A stretch of 64,000 bases of DNA from Shimia abyssi (GTDB lineage: Bacteria; Pseudomonadota; Alphaproteobacteria; Rhodobacterales; Rhodobacteraceae), in NCBI RefSeq assembly GCF_003014475.1, contig NZ_PYGJ01000010.1, positions 84,570 to 148,569 on the forward strand. Direction: 5' to 3'. Within the stretch, counting starts at the first letter, position 1. Every line of letters starts with the position of its first letter. The notes under the pieces are model-generated. The model was not told the DNA's origin. It saw only the letters and a program-made list of their open reading frames with translations, and searched no databases. Both the position numbers and the translations under genes were made by a program. This document shows, piece by piece, positions 15,750-25,060 of this stretch.

Positions 15750-18095
15750 ATGACCGTGAAAGAAATCTTCGAGTCTATGGACTACGGCCCCGCCCCTGAA
15801 TCCGCTGCTGATGCGCTGGCATGGATCGTTGATCAGGGCGCGGCTTTTGGCCAGTTCATCAACGGCACTTGGACCACTCCGCGCAAGGATTTCCAGTCGC
15901 GCAATCCTGCCAACGGGGAAACTCTCGCCGACCTGTCTCAGGCCACCCAAGACGAAGTGAACGCCGCCGTTGATGCCGCCCGCAAGGCGCAACCCAAATG
16001 GCAAAAGCTCGGCGGCCATGGCCGCGCTAAGATCATCTACGCCATCGCGCGCCTGTTGCAAAAACACTCACGCCTCTTTGCCGTGCTCGAAACACTCGAC
16101 AACGGCAAACCGATCCGCGAAAGCCGCGACATCGATATCCCCCTTGTCCAGCGCCACTTCTACTATCACGCTGGCATGGCCCAACTGATGGAGAGCGAAC
16201 TGCCCGACGCAGAGGCACTCGGCGTCTGTGGCCAGATCATCCCTTGGAACTTCCCCCTCCTGATGCTCGCATGGAAGGTCGCCCCGGCGCTCGCCATGGG
16301 CAACACGGTGGTGCTGAAACCCGCCGAATACACGTCTCTTACCGCCCTCCTGTTTGCTGATATCTGCCAACAGGCGGGCGTCCCTGCAGGTGTGGTCAAC
16401 ATTGTGACTGGCGATGGCGCTGTGGGCGAAATGATCACCGCCCATGACGGCATCGATAAAATCGCCTTCACTGGCTCCACCTCTGTTGGGCGCGCCATCC
16501 GCGCCGCCACGGCAGGCTCGGGCAAATCCCTCACGCTCGAGTTAGGCGGCAAGTCCCCTTACATTGTTTTTGACGACGCCGATATCGACAGCGCCATCGA
16601 GGGGCTTGTCGATGCAATCTGGTTCAACCAAGGCCAGGTTTGTTGCGCCGGCTCACGCTTGCTTGTGCAAGAAGGCATCGCAGATCGGTTCCACGCCAAG
16701 CTCAAGACCCGCATGGATGGGTTGCGCCTTGGCAATCCGCTCGACAAATGCATCGACGTCGGCGCGGTCGTCGATCCGGTCCAGTTGCAAACCATCACCA
16801 ACTTGGTGGCCAGCAACACCGAAGGCGAAACCTACGCCGCCGCCGTCGACATGCCCGTCGAAGGCTGTTTCTACCCGCCCACCCTGATCACCGGCCTCGC
16901 CCCCTCGTCACGCCTCATGCAAGAGGAAATCTTCGGCCCCGTACTGGTCTCCACCACTTTCCGCACTCCGTCCGAGGCCGTGGCACTGGCCAACAACACG
17001 CGCTACGGGCTCGCCGCAACGCTCTGGACCGAGAATGTGAACCTCGCCCTCGACATCGCACCGAAACTGGTTGCCGGGGTCGTATGGGTAAATGCGACCA
17101 ATCTCTTTGACGCCGCCGCTGGCTTTGGCGGAATACGCGAAAGTGGCTTTGGACGTGAAGGCGGCTGGGAAGGTCTTTCCGCCTACACCAAACCCAATTC
17201 CAGCGCCAAGCCGCTCAATCCCCTCACCGCATTCACCGGCGACAAGGGTCCCGCTGACCCGCTCGACCGCACCGCCAAACTCTATATCGGAGGCAAGCAG
17301 ACGCGGCCCGATGGCGGCTATTCCCGCAACGTTTACGGTAAAACCGGCGCCCTTCTCGGACAGGCCCCACTGGCCAACCGCAAAGACCTGCGCAACGCAG
17401 TCGAGGCTGCCCAAGCCGCCAAAGGCTGGTCCGGCACCACCGGGCACCTGCGCGCGCAAATCCTCTACTATATCGCCGAAAACCTCTCGGCACGGCATGA
17501 TGAATTCGCCGCCCGGATCAACGCCCTGACCGGGGCGCGCAACGGCGCGCGCGAGGTCGACGCCGCGGTCCAGCGCCTCTTCACCTATGCCGCTTGGGCC
17601 GACAAATACGATGGCCAGGCACATGGTGTGCCAATTCGCGGCGTGGCGCTGGCCATGAAAGAACCCGTTGGTGTGATCGGCGCCTTCTGCCCAGACGAGG
17701 CTCCCTTGCTCGGTCTAGTCTCGACAATGGCCCCCGCCATCGCCATGGGCAACCGCGCCATACTGATCGCATCCGAGCCTTTCCCCCTCGCCGCCACCGA
17801 CTTTTACCAAGTGCTGGAAACCTCTGACGTGCCCGCTGGCGTGGTCAATATCCTCACTGGTTCCCACGCCGAACTCGCCAAACCACTGGCCGGTCACCTT
17901 GATGTGGACGCGGTCTGGTCCTTCTCCTCGACCGACCTTTCCGCCACACTCGAACGCGAAAGCGCGGGCAACCTCAAACGCACCTGGGTCAACAACACCC
18001 AATCGCGCGATTGGCACGGCCCAGCCGGAGAAGGCGGCGCCTTCCTGCAAGCGGCAACCCAGGTTAAAAACATCTGGATCCCCTACGGCGAATGA
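15750..18095 (+). CDS. two-domain aldehyde dehydrogenase, ALDH16 type
   Basis: Protein of 781 residues made of a complete ALDH domain (about 30-490) and a second, shortened ALDH-like domain (about 505-781). The first has the whole active site: N167 in PWNFP, K190, E264 in ELGGKSP and nucleophile C298 in GQVCCAGSR. The second keeps the Rossmann-like part (KEPVGVIGAFCPDEAPLLGL, AIAMGNRAILIASEPFPL) but lacks an ELGGK motif and stops before a catalytic Cys could occur. This is the layout of ALDH16, known in animals and in bacteria such as Loktanella. Start at 15750, 10 bases after deoC, where TGAGGA precedes the ATG; acetaldehyde is a plausible substrate from context. Confidence 0.9.
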   Translation: MTVKEIFESMDYGPAPESAADALAWIVDQGAAFGQFINGTWTTPRKDFQSRNPANGETLADLSQATQDEVNAAVDAARKAQPKWQKLGGHGRAKIIYAIARLLQKHSRLFAVLETLDNGKPIRESRDIDIPLVQRHFYYHAGMAQLMESELPDAEALGVCGQIIPWNFPLLMLAWKVAPALAMGNTVVLKPAEYTSLTALLFADICQQAGVPAGVVNIVTGDGAVGEMITAHDGIDKIAFTGSTSVGRAIRAATAGSGKSLTLELGGKSPYIVFDDADIDSAIEGLVDAIWFNQGQVCCAGSRLLVQEGIADRFHAKLKTRMDGLRLGNPLDKCIDVGAVVDPVQLQTITNLVASNTEGETYAAAVDMPVEGCFYPPTLITGLAPSSRLMQEEIFGPVLVSTTFRTPSEAVALANNTRYGLAATLWTENVNLALDIAPKLVAGVVWVNATNLFDAAAGFGGIRESGFGREGGWEGLSAYTKPNSSAKPLNPLTAFTGDKGPADPLDRTAKLYIGGKQTRPDGGYSRNVYGKTGALLGQAPLANRKDLRNAVEAAQAAKGWSGTTGHLRAQILYYIAENLSARHDEFAARINALTGARNGAREVDAAVQRLFTYAAWADKYDGQAHGVPIRGVALAMKEPVGVIGAFCPDEAPLLGLVSTMAPAIAMGNRAILIASEPFPLAATDFYQVLETSDVPAGVVNILTGSHAELAKPLAGHLDVDAVWSFSSTDLSATLERESAGNLKRTWVNNTQSRDWHGPAGEGGAFLQAATQVKNIWIPYGE

Positions 18096-18150
18096 TTGAA
18101 AGGGGCAGTCTGCCATGATCGCCCCTCACTTCGTCTTGTAAAAATACTTT

Positions 18151-18180
18151 GCCCTTGTCACAGCCCGCTGTGACGGGGGC
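18151..18180. terminator. long hairpin of the GTCACAGC family after the ALDH gene
   Basis: Fourteen-base arms GCCCTTGTCACAGC (18151-18164) and GCTGTGACGGGGGC (18167-18180) pair with two G-T contacts around a CC loop, between the convergent ALDH and diguanylate cyclase genes. The core repeats the third hairpin at 5010-5029. It probably ends both transcripts, though no T-run is present. Confidence 0.55.
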
Positions 18181-18242
18181 AAAGCCGCCTTTCCCACGTC
18201 ACCTTCCGCGCTCCTATTCGGATGTTGCATAAAAGGTCGCAT

Positions 18243-19757
18243 TCAACAACATTTCCCCTCCACATCAGCAGCCGCGCGTACGCAATTACGCCCAGCGGCC
18301 TTGGCCGCATAAAGCGCCTTGTCAGCCGCCTTAATCAAGTCTTGCGGCATGGTCCCATCAGCTGGATAGCTCGCCACACCAATAGAAATCGTCACCCGTG
18401 GCAACTCACCGGCCCCATAGCGCACCTGAACCTCTTCAACCGCTGCCCGCAATTTTTCCGCAATCACAAGCCCACGTGCCGTATCCGCCTTCGGCACCAG
18501 CACGGAAAACTCTTCACCACCAAATCGGCACGGCGTTTCTCCTTTGGCAAACATGTCCAGCATCTTGTCGCTGATCGCGCGCAACACCATGTCGCCCGCA
18601 TCATGCCCGTGATTGTCGTTGAACGATTTGAACTTGTCCGCGTCAAATGCCAGCAAAGCAAAACTCTCATCCTTGCGCGCTGCCATGACCCCATCGGATC
18701 GCAACGCCTCCAGGAAATAACGTCGATTGTATAATCGGGTCAGCGGGCCGCGCGTGCTCTGGTCGTGCAACTCGTCGCGCAGTTTCACATTGGCAATCGC
18801 CAGACTGATATGTTCTCCGCATTGCAACGCAAACTCGTTCGCCTCCAGAACACGCCTGCGCTCCATCTGCGCTGGATAAACCACGTGCAGTAATCCAACC
18901 GTATCTCCATGAGCTACAATCGGCACACAGATCGCATTCTCGATCTCTGGAATGCCATCTGCCGCGTCCAGCATATGCTGACACTCTAACCCGGCACCGG
19001 ATGCGTCATAATGATAGCCCCGGCCGCGTCGCAACGCCCAACAACTGTCCGGCGCGATATGGTCGTGGGTTTTGGCCTCCCCCCATGTACAGCTCCCGTC
19101 CAACACATCACGCGAGTTGGAATACAGATACAGCTCTCCATCGGTGCACGGCAGCAGGCTCGGCATGAAACGACGCACGACCTCAAACAGCTCGTCCAGT
19201 GACTTGCAGCTCTGCAACCACTCGTCCAGCTGCGCCAGCAGCTTCCCTTCACTGCGCCAAGCTTGCTCTTTTGCCAGAAGAGCAAGCGCCTTTGTCTCCG
19301 CGGCTTCCGCGGCCTTCTTTGCCTTGTCCAAGTCGGCGGCGTCCCGACGAAACTGGGTCACATCGGTAAAAGTCACCACATATCCGCCATCCATCAAGGG
19401 CCGCGCAAAGGATGACACCACCCGCCCCGAGGGCATATTACGATCAAAGTGGAACGGCTGACCGCTTTTGAAATTCCCCTGAACTTCATCCATTTTGGCT
19501 TGGGAAATAACGCCATACGAGACACTGATTTTCAGAAACTGTTCTCGGCTCATCCCCACCCGAAGATCACACGTATTCAACTCCAGAACTCGGAAAATCC
19601 TGTCATTGTGAAGCCTGCACACACCGTCCGGCGACCAAGCGACGATGCCCTGCTCCATCTGGTTGAGGATTTCAAACAGCTGTGCGCTATTACTGCTCAT
19701 GACCGGCGTGGCCGTGTTCGTCTTTGGTGGCTTTCTGTTTTCCGTCATGTACGTCAT
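18243..19757 (-). CDS. diguanylate cyclase with PAS and GAF domains
   Basis: Predicted cyclic-di-GMP synthase of 504 residues without membrane segments. A PAS-like sensor (about 25-135; MEQGIVAWSPDGVCRLHN, VVTFTDVTQFRRD) is followed by a helical linker, a GAF-like domain (about 170-325, with DSCWALRRG and AICVPIVAHGDTVGLLHVVY) and a GGDEF domain (about 335-500). The active site is GGEEF at 413-417, so it should be catalytic. The RxxD inhibitory site expected just before it is replaced by AKGE, so feedback inhibition by c-di-GMP is probably absent. Start is uncertain: a second ATG lies at 19748. Confidence 0.9.
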   Translation of the reverse strand: MTYMTENRKPPKTNTATPVMSSNSAQLFEILNQMEQGIVAWSPDGVCRLHNDRIFRVLELNTCDLRVGMSREQFLKISVSYGVISQAKMDEVQGNFKSGQPFHFDRNMPSGRVVSSFARPLMDGGYVVTFTDVTQFRRDAADLDKAKKAAEAAETKALALLAKEQAWRSEGKLLAQLDEWLQSCKSLDELFEVVRRFMPSLLPCTDGELYLYSNSRDVLDGSCTWGEAKTHDHIAPDSCWALRRGRGYHYDASGAGLECQHMLDAADGIPEIENAICVPIVAHGDTVGLLHVVYPAQMERRRVLEANEFALQCGEHISLAIANVKLRDELHDQSTRGPLTRLYNRRYFLEALRSDGVMAARKDESFALLAFDADKFKSFNDNHGHDAGDMVLRAISDKMLDMFAKGETPCRFGGEEFSVLVPKADTARGLVIAEKLRAAVEEVQVRYGAGELPRVTISIGVASYPADGTMPQDLIKAADKALYAAKAAGRNCVRAAADVEGKCC

Positions 19758-19891
19758 CGCTCCAACCCCAAGTCGGGCCCCAAGCTAACGGCGAACCGTC
19801 TGAATTGTGTTAATGCTCCCTAAATCAGTCGCCAAAAATGCATCGCCTTTGAGCAAAATGCCTTCGAGTACACCCGCCCATCATCTGGCGC

Positions 19892-21277
19892 CTATCCAGC
19901 CCACAAAGCTGTGCCAGGGTAAAATTGCGACCACGCAAACCAAAACGCCTGATGACTGCCCAAATCTTTGCCGCTTGCATCCACTGCCCGAATGCCCCCG
20001 GCATCCAGCTTCAAATGTACGTTCTCAACAATAACGTCGCGCCCCTGCTTTAGCGCAGAAAACGCCTTGCTACGCTGAAACGCCACCGGCTGACCGCTCG
20101 CCGTCACCACACCGATCACATCCTCATGCACGCCCAAACGCGGGTCCACATCCCCCACCGGGAAAATCGGGCCATCCGCATCGCGCCCATTGCGAAAATC
20201 GAAATTCCGCCCCAGCGCCAACGACTCGACCAGTACTGTTGTCTCTGGATGTGCTTTTTCCCATTCGCCCCAGGTTGTCGTTACAACACTGACCTGCTCC
20301 AGCTTGACACCCTTCCTTGCCAACGGCCCTGTCACCGCATCGCCGCGAAACGTGTCAAAAACCGAGTAGGTGTTGAGGTCATACATCACCTTGTTCGACC
20401 GGATAAGCAGTCCCGACGTCCTCAAAACAGGCCGCATAACGCCTGGGATGTTATCCGTGAAATAGGCCTGCGCCGCGCCGCATAACGTGCAATAGGGAAT
20501 ACCCAAGTCGCGCCCGCCCAGCGTGTCATTCACCATCTCGCGCACTTCCATGATCTGGCGCGGATAGGCGCGGTATTCGCCATTGACCTCAACTCCAAAC
20601 ACGATGTCACGCTTCTTTAACCACCGCGCCTCCTTAGCACTCACAACCTCCGGGTTGTCCGCGGCCGGAATGCAGTTGCACGGGGTATCCGTCGTGCCAA
20701 ATGGACGGTCATCAATCAGCACGCCACCCCACGATACCATGCGCCAGTCAATGTCACCCTCGACAAAGATGCGCTCCCATCCGGGGACGAAATTTGTAAA
20801 AATCGAGCGCTTCGTGTCCAAATACCCCGGATAGGCCGGAATATTCCATGCGATCAGGTAATCCGTAATCTCCCCCCAGCGCTGAGGTGTTTTCAACTCG
20901 ACCTGCAATAAGGTTTCTGCTGCGGCGGCTAAGGCATCGTCAAAGTTACGCCGCCACGTGAACCGCATCATATCGCTTATGATCCACACCAGCCGTGGAT
21001 CGCCAGACTCCGCAATTTCGCGCAGCGCAGTCTCCTGATCCTGCCCCCAAGCCGATTGCTCAAGGCTTTCTTCAAACACCACATGTACCGCCTCTCGCAC
21101 GGCTGGAGGCAACCGGCCTTCCGGAACGCCCGGCGGCGCGCCATATTGCTCAATCACATGTGACGAGAGTGCCTTTGCGTAAACACGCGGCCCAGCGCTA
21201 ATGGTTACCAGCGCCCCCAAAACCATCACCCCAACCATCCTGCGGATCACGCCAATTATTCCACGTGACATGCTCAT
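19892..21277 (-). CDS. DUF3179 domain protein
   Basis: Protein of 461 residues with an N-terminal export signal or anchor (IIGVIRRMVGVMVLGALVTI) and a DUF3179 domain in the C-terminal two thirds. Recognisable motifs are DDRPFGTTDTPCNCIPAAD, YRAYPRQIMEVREMVND and the conserved PYCTLCGAAQAYF with its paired cysteines, followed by SGLLIRSNKVMYDLNTYSVF. The family occurs widely in bacteria and archaea and has no assigned function; the CxxC-like motif suggests metal or redox chemistry outside the cytoplasm. ATG 21277 is chosen because AAAGGGGGGAAAG precedes it. It appears monocistronic. Confidence 0.85.
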   Translation of the reverse strand: MSMSRGIIGVIRRMVGVMVLGALVTISAGPRVYAKALSSHVIEQYGAPPGVPEGRLPPAVREAVHVVFEESLEQSAWGQDQETALREIAESGDPRLVWIISDMMRFTWRRNFDDALAAAAETLLQVELKTPQRWGEITDYLIAWNIPAYPGYLDTKRSIFTNFVPGWERIFVEGDIDWRMVSWGGVLIDDRPFGTTDTPCNCIPAADNPEVVSAKEARWLKKRDIVFGVEVNGEYRAYPRQIMEVREMVNDTLGGRDLGIPYCTLCGAAQAYFTDNIPGVMRPVLRTSGLLIRSNKVMYDLNTYSVFDTFRGDAVTGPLARKGVKLEQVSVVTTTWGEWEKAHPETTVLVESLALGRNFDFRNGRDADGPIFPVGDVDPRLGVHEDVIGVVTASGQPVAFQRSKAFSALKQGRDVIVENVHLKLDAGGIRAVDASGKDLGSHQAFWFAWSQFYPGTALWAG

Positions 21278-21467
21278 GCTTTCCCCCCTTTGTTGTGACT
21301 TGCCCAAATCGGGTTCGGCGCAACCGAACTCACACACCCAGTGTCGCACAAACACTCGACCACTCAATTCACGTCTGTATCATCGACGCGTGAGCGCACG
21401 CTAAACAGCAATATTTGCACCCAATTATTGTGCTAAACCCAATCCCATACACCGCGAGAGAGAAGCT

Positions 21468-22238
21468 ATGACCCGCGATTACTTGACGACCAACAAAGAT
21501 GTCTGGAATGCCGACGCCGCCAACTGGGTCGATTTTGCTAAGGACCGCTGGGTTCTCGATCCACCGCAATGGGGCACCTGGGGCAATACCGAAGAACAAC
21601 TGTCCATGCTGCCTGTCGATATGGCGGGCATGGACGCAATCGAGCTCGGATGTGGCACGGGGTATGTCTCTTACTGGATGTCCCGGCGCGGAGCGCGGGT
21701 GACGGGGATCGACATCTCTACCGAGCAACTGCAAACCGCGCGCAATCTGGCAACACAACACGGCTCTGACATCGCGTTTGTCGAAGGCAACGCCGAGGAA
21801 ACCGGCCTGCCCGATGGGTCGTTCGACTTTGCAATCTCGGAATACGGCGCCTCGATCTGGTGCCCTCCGGATTCGTGGCTGCCCGAGGCATGGCGATTGC
21901 TGCGCCCCGGTGGACAGCTCGTGTTCCTCGGCAACCACCCTTTATCACTGATCTGTTCGCCACTCGACGGTGCGCCCGCCAATCGCACCCTGCACCGGCC
22001 CTACAAAAACATATGGGGCGCTGACTGGACCACGGTCGAATTTGAACCGACCGGCGTGTGTTTCAATCTGACTATGTCTGGTTGGATGGACTTGTTTTCA
22101 CAAATCGGCTTCCTCGTCACCCGGTATCAAGAACTCTATGCACCAGAATGGGCGCAAGGGACACGCGCCGCGATCCCTTCTGACTGGGCCAAAGAATACC
22201 CGGTCGAGCAGGTCTTTCACCTCAGAAAACCGAACTAG
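21468..22238 (+). CDS. class I SAM-dependent methyltransferase
   Basis: Methyltransferase of the type 11 fold, 256 residues. The SAM-binding motif I is AIELGCGTGYVSYW (57-70), followed by the acidic residue in VTGIDIS and by a motif II-like FDFAISEYGASIW. N-terminal region with a conserved tryptophan-rich stretch (WVLDPPQWGTWGNTEEQL) occurs in this family of uncharacterised bacterial methyltransferases. The substrate is unknown. Monocistronic and convergent with the M16 peptidase genes. Confidence 0.88.
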   Translation: MTRDYLTTNKDVWNADAANWVDFAKDRWVLDPPQWGTWGNTEEQLSMLPVDMAGMDAIELGCGTGYVSYWMSRRGARVTGIDISTEQLQTARNLATQHGSDIAFVEGNAEETGLPDGSFDFAISEYGASIWCPPDSWLPEAWRLLRPGGQLVFLGNHPLSLICSPLDGAPANRTLHRPYKNIWGADWTTVEFEPTGVCFNLTMSGWMDLFSQIGFLVTRYQELYAPEWAQGTRAAIPSDWAKEYPVEQVFHLRKPN

Positions 22239-22242
22239 AATG

Positions 22243-22270
22243 AAAAAGACCCCCTATCACCGACAAGGGG
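22243..22270 (-). terminator. terminator of the peptidase block
   Basis: Leftward, a CCCCT...AGGGG stem (22266-22270 with 22251-22255) is followed by GTCTTTTT (T-run 22247-22243). It lies just after the second M16 gene and would end the long leftward operon. Confidence 0.55.
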
Positions 22271-22279
22271 CCTGCTTCT

Positions 22280-23578
22280 TTACACGCCGTCAGGCTTACC
22301 AACCACCACAAAGGTCAGCGCCTCTGGGTCCAACAGCTCGCCCGCGACCCGGTTGATCTGGTCCAGCGTCACCGCATCCACCTGATCATTCCGCGTCACA
22401 ATGTAATCAACCGGCAAGCCATCCATCTGCATTCCAACCATGATCTTGGCAATCGACCCGTTACCATCAAATCGCAGCGGATAGGCCCCGGTCAAAAGCG
22501 CCTTGGCCGCTGTCAGTTCGTCCTGCGTGACGCCATTCTCGGCCATTCGCGCCCATTCAGCGCGGATGACGTCAATCGCCTCGCCAATCCGGTCGTTGGC
22601 CGATGCCACACTGCCCAGATACAAGTCGGAATGATCCCGAAGAACCAGATAGGAATAGACCCCATATGTCAGGCCGCGCTTCTCACGCACCTCGGTCATC
22701 AACCGGCTTTCAAAACCGCCGCCGCCCATGATCGTGTTGAGCACATAGGCCGCAAAGAAATCCGGGTCTTCTCGATGAATACCCGGCTGGCCAAAGATCG
22801 CCACTGATTGTGGCGTTTCAAACTCAACCACCTCCACTTCACCGCTCAACACTTCGTTCGCGCGTTCGGGCAGGGGCGCGCCCGTCTCGGGCAACGCCCC
22901 CAAAAGGTTATCCAGCAACATCCCAAGCTCGTCGGCGGTGATGTCGCCCACCGCCGCAACAAACAGCCGGTCCCGCGCTAATGCGCCCTGATGGGCCTCA
23001 ACAATGTCGTCGCGGGTCAAGGCCGTCACGCTCTCAACAGTGCCTGACCCGTCGGTGCCATAGGGATGATCACCAAAAACCGCCGCATTGAAATGTTCTC
23101 CTGCGATGTCGTTAGGATCCTTTGCACGAGAGCGAATGCCACTCAGCACCTGCGCACGTACCCGGTCCACAGCAACCTGTGGAAAGGTCGGCTCGATCAG
23201 TGACAAGCGCAGCAACTCCAATGCTTCATCGCGGTTTTCGCTCAGAAACCGGGCCGAAATCGTGACCGCATCATCGTGGCTGTCATACCCAAATTGCGCC
23301 GCCAGCGCTTCGCTTGCGCGCGCAAACCCCTGTGCATCCAGATCACCGGCACCCTCTTCGAGCAACCCAACCATCAGGTTGGTCGCCCCGCGTTTGCCCG
23401 CAACATCCAGCGAGGTGCCGCCCCGAAACCGCAGTTCCAGCGCAACAAATGGGATAGACGGTTCCTCTACAAGCCACGCCTTGATCCCGCCCTCAGAGGT
23501 CACTTCCTTGATGTTGATCTCTGCCCATGCGGGCAATGCCGCAAAAAACCCGACAAATACCAATACAAACCGCATCAT
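22280..23578 (-). CDS. M16-family peptidase homolog, probably inactive subunit
   Basis: Exported M16 (insulinase-like) protein of 432 residues with a signal peptide (MMRFVLVFVGFFAALPAWAE). The zinc motif HxxEH expected after the first strands is missing; the aligned region reads GATNLMVGLLEEGAG. The C-terminal region has the conserved YGVYSYL and LTAAKALLTGAYPLRF motifs of the substrate-binding half. In bacterial M16B pairs one subunit carries the zinc site and the other helps bind substrate, so this is most likely the non-catalytic partner of the upstream gene, which it overlaps by four bases (ATGA). Confidence 0.88.
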   Translation of the reverse strand: MMRFVLVFVGFFAALPAWAEINIKEVTSEGGIKAWLVEEPSIPFVALELRFRGGTSLDVAGKRGATNLMVGLLEEGAGDLDAQGFARASEALAAQFGYDSHDDAVTISARFLSENRDEALELLRLSLIEPTFPQVAVDRVRAQVLSGIRSRAKDPNDIAGEHFNAAVFGDHPYGTDGSGTVESVTALTRDDIVEAHQGALARDRLFVAAVGDITADELGMLLDNLLGALPETGAPLPERANEVLSGEVEVVEFETPQSVAIFGQPGIHREDPDFFAAYVLNTIMGGGGFESRLMTEVREKRGLTYGVYSYLVLRDHSDLYLGSVASANDRIGEAIDVIRAEWARMAENGVTQDELTAAKALLTGAYPLRFDGNGSIAKIMVGMQMDGLPVDYIVTRNDQVDAVTLDQINRVAGELLDPEALTFVVVGKPDGV

Positions 23579-24909
23579 TGCGTGACCTCCTCTTCGGCCA
23601 TCAACCAGCCCGTGACCGACCGTTTCCTGTCAAACACAGCTTGTGCCGCTGCAATAATCTCGTCTCCAGTGATCGATTGCAGGATCTCGGGCCACTCCTG
23701 AACATCCGCAACCGTCAACCCGGACGTCAACGCGCGCCCGTACCGATTGGCCAGCGCCTCAACGTCGTCTCGGGCATACACCTGGCTCGCTCTCAGCTGC
23801 ATCTTGATCCGGTCAAGCTGCTCTCCGTCTACGCCTGTTTCGATAAACTCAGCCACAGCTGCGTCCATTGCGTCCTCGGCCTCTCGCAGCGACACGCCCG
23901 GCACTGGCACCACAGTCAAGTTAAAGGTGGTCTGATCCAGCGTCGTTCCACTATACCATGCCCCGGCATAAACCACTTTTTTTGCCTCAAACTGCAACTT
24001 CTGGTTCAAAACAGACGTCTGCGATCCGCCTAAAACCTCGCCCAGCAACGTCAACGCCGCAGCCGTGCGCTGATCACCGGGGTTGCGCTCGGGTGCAAGG
24101 TAGGACCGCGTTACATATGGCTGCGACACGCGCGGATCGCTGTACTCCATGCGCCGCGCGCTGGTCTGTGGCGGTTCCTGTGGGCGTGCACGTGGCCCAA
24201 GATCGGGATTGGCCGGGATCACACCATAGTATTGTTCCGCCAAAACTTTGACCGCATCGGGCTCAACATCGCCGGCGACGACCAGAATGGCGTTATTGGG
24301 CGCATAGAACTGTTCGTAATACTCCAACGCATCTTCCAATGATAAATCCACCATCTCGTGGCGCCAACCAATGATAGGTACGCCATACCGATGGTTCATG
24401 TACTGCGCCGCGCTCATCTGTTCGCGAAACAGCGAACCGGGGCTGTTCTCCACCCTTTGATTGCGCTCTTCGATGATCACATCCCGCTCGGTTAGAATGT
24501 CCTCATCATCAAGCTGAAGGTTGACCATCCGATCACTCTCCATGCGCATCATCAATTCCAGCCGATCTGCAGCGACCCGTTGAAAATACCCGGTGTAGTC
24601 ATAACTTGTAAACGCATTGTCGCGCCCGCCATTAGCCGCCACCGTGGCGGAAAACTCGCCCGGTTCCAGCGTTTCCGTCCCCTTGAACAGCAAGTGCTCC
24701 AGAAAATGCGCCACCCCGGACACACCAGGCTTTTCATCTGCCGAACCGGCTCGATACCAAACCATATGCATGACAACCGGCGCCCGATGATCCTCGATCA
24801 CCACCACCTCCATGCCGTTGTCCAGCGTGAAATCCGTCACCAGATCACTGGCCCACGCGGGCACGGCCAAAACAGCGGCTCCCACAGCCATAGCGAAACG
24901 TCGCAACAT
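23575..24909 (-). CDS. M16-family zinc peptidase, catalytic subunit
   Basis: Exported zinc peptidase of 444 residues. The signal peptide MLRRFAMAVGAAVLAVPAWA is probably cut before SD. The inverted zinc motif HFLEH is at 68-72, in VAHFLEHLLFKGT, and the downstream acidic ligand region lies near 145 (ILTERDVIIEERNQR). It probably degrades periplasmic peptides as a heterodimer with the overlapping downstream gene. ATG 24909 is chosen for its preceding AGAGAGG and because the signal peptide begins there; the frame extends 19 codons upstream. Confidence 0.92.
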   Translation of the reverse strand: MLRRFAMAVGAAVLAVPAWASDLVTDFTLDNGMEVVVIEDHRAPVVMHMVWYRAGSADEKPGVSGVAHFLEHLLFKGTETLEPGEFSATVAANGGRDNAFTSYDYTGYFQRVAADRLELMMRMESDRMVNLQLDDEDILTERDVIIEERNQRVENSPGSLFREQMSAAQYMNHRYGVPIIGWRHEMVDLSLEDALEYYEQFYAPNNAILVVAGDVEPDAVKVLAEQYYGVIPANPDLGPRARPQEPPQTSARRMEYSDPRVSQPYVTRSYLAPERNPGDQRTAAALTLLGEVLGGSQTSVLNQKLQFEAKKVVYAGAWYSGTTLDQTTFNLTVVPVPGVSLREAEDAMDAAVAEFIETGVDGEQLDRIKMQLRASQVYARDDVEALANRYGRALTSGLTVADVQEWPEILQSITGDEIIAAAQAVFDRKRSVTGWLMAEEEVTQ

Positions 24910-25060
24910 GAAAAACCTCTCTGCGAAGAACCAACCGCATCCGCAGACCGGTCGAAAAACTATCACATGATAGTTACGCTCGAACGGCGCGGCTGCAAGG
25001 GCTGTGACAGAGATGTGAGGACATAACCGGATTTTTCACCCGGCCTTACGTTGCACGCCG

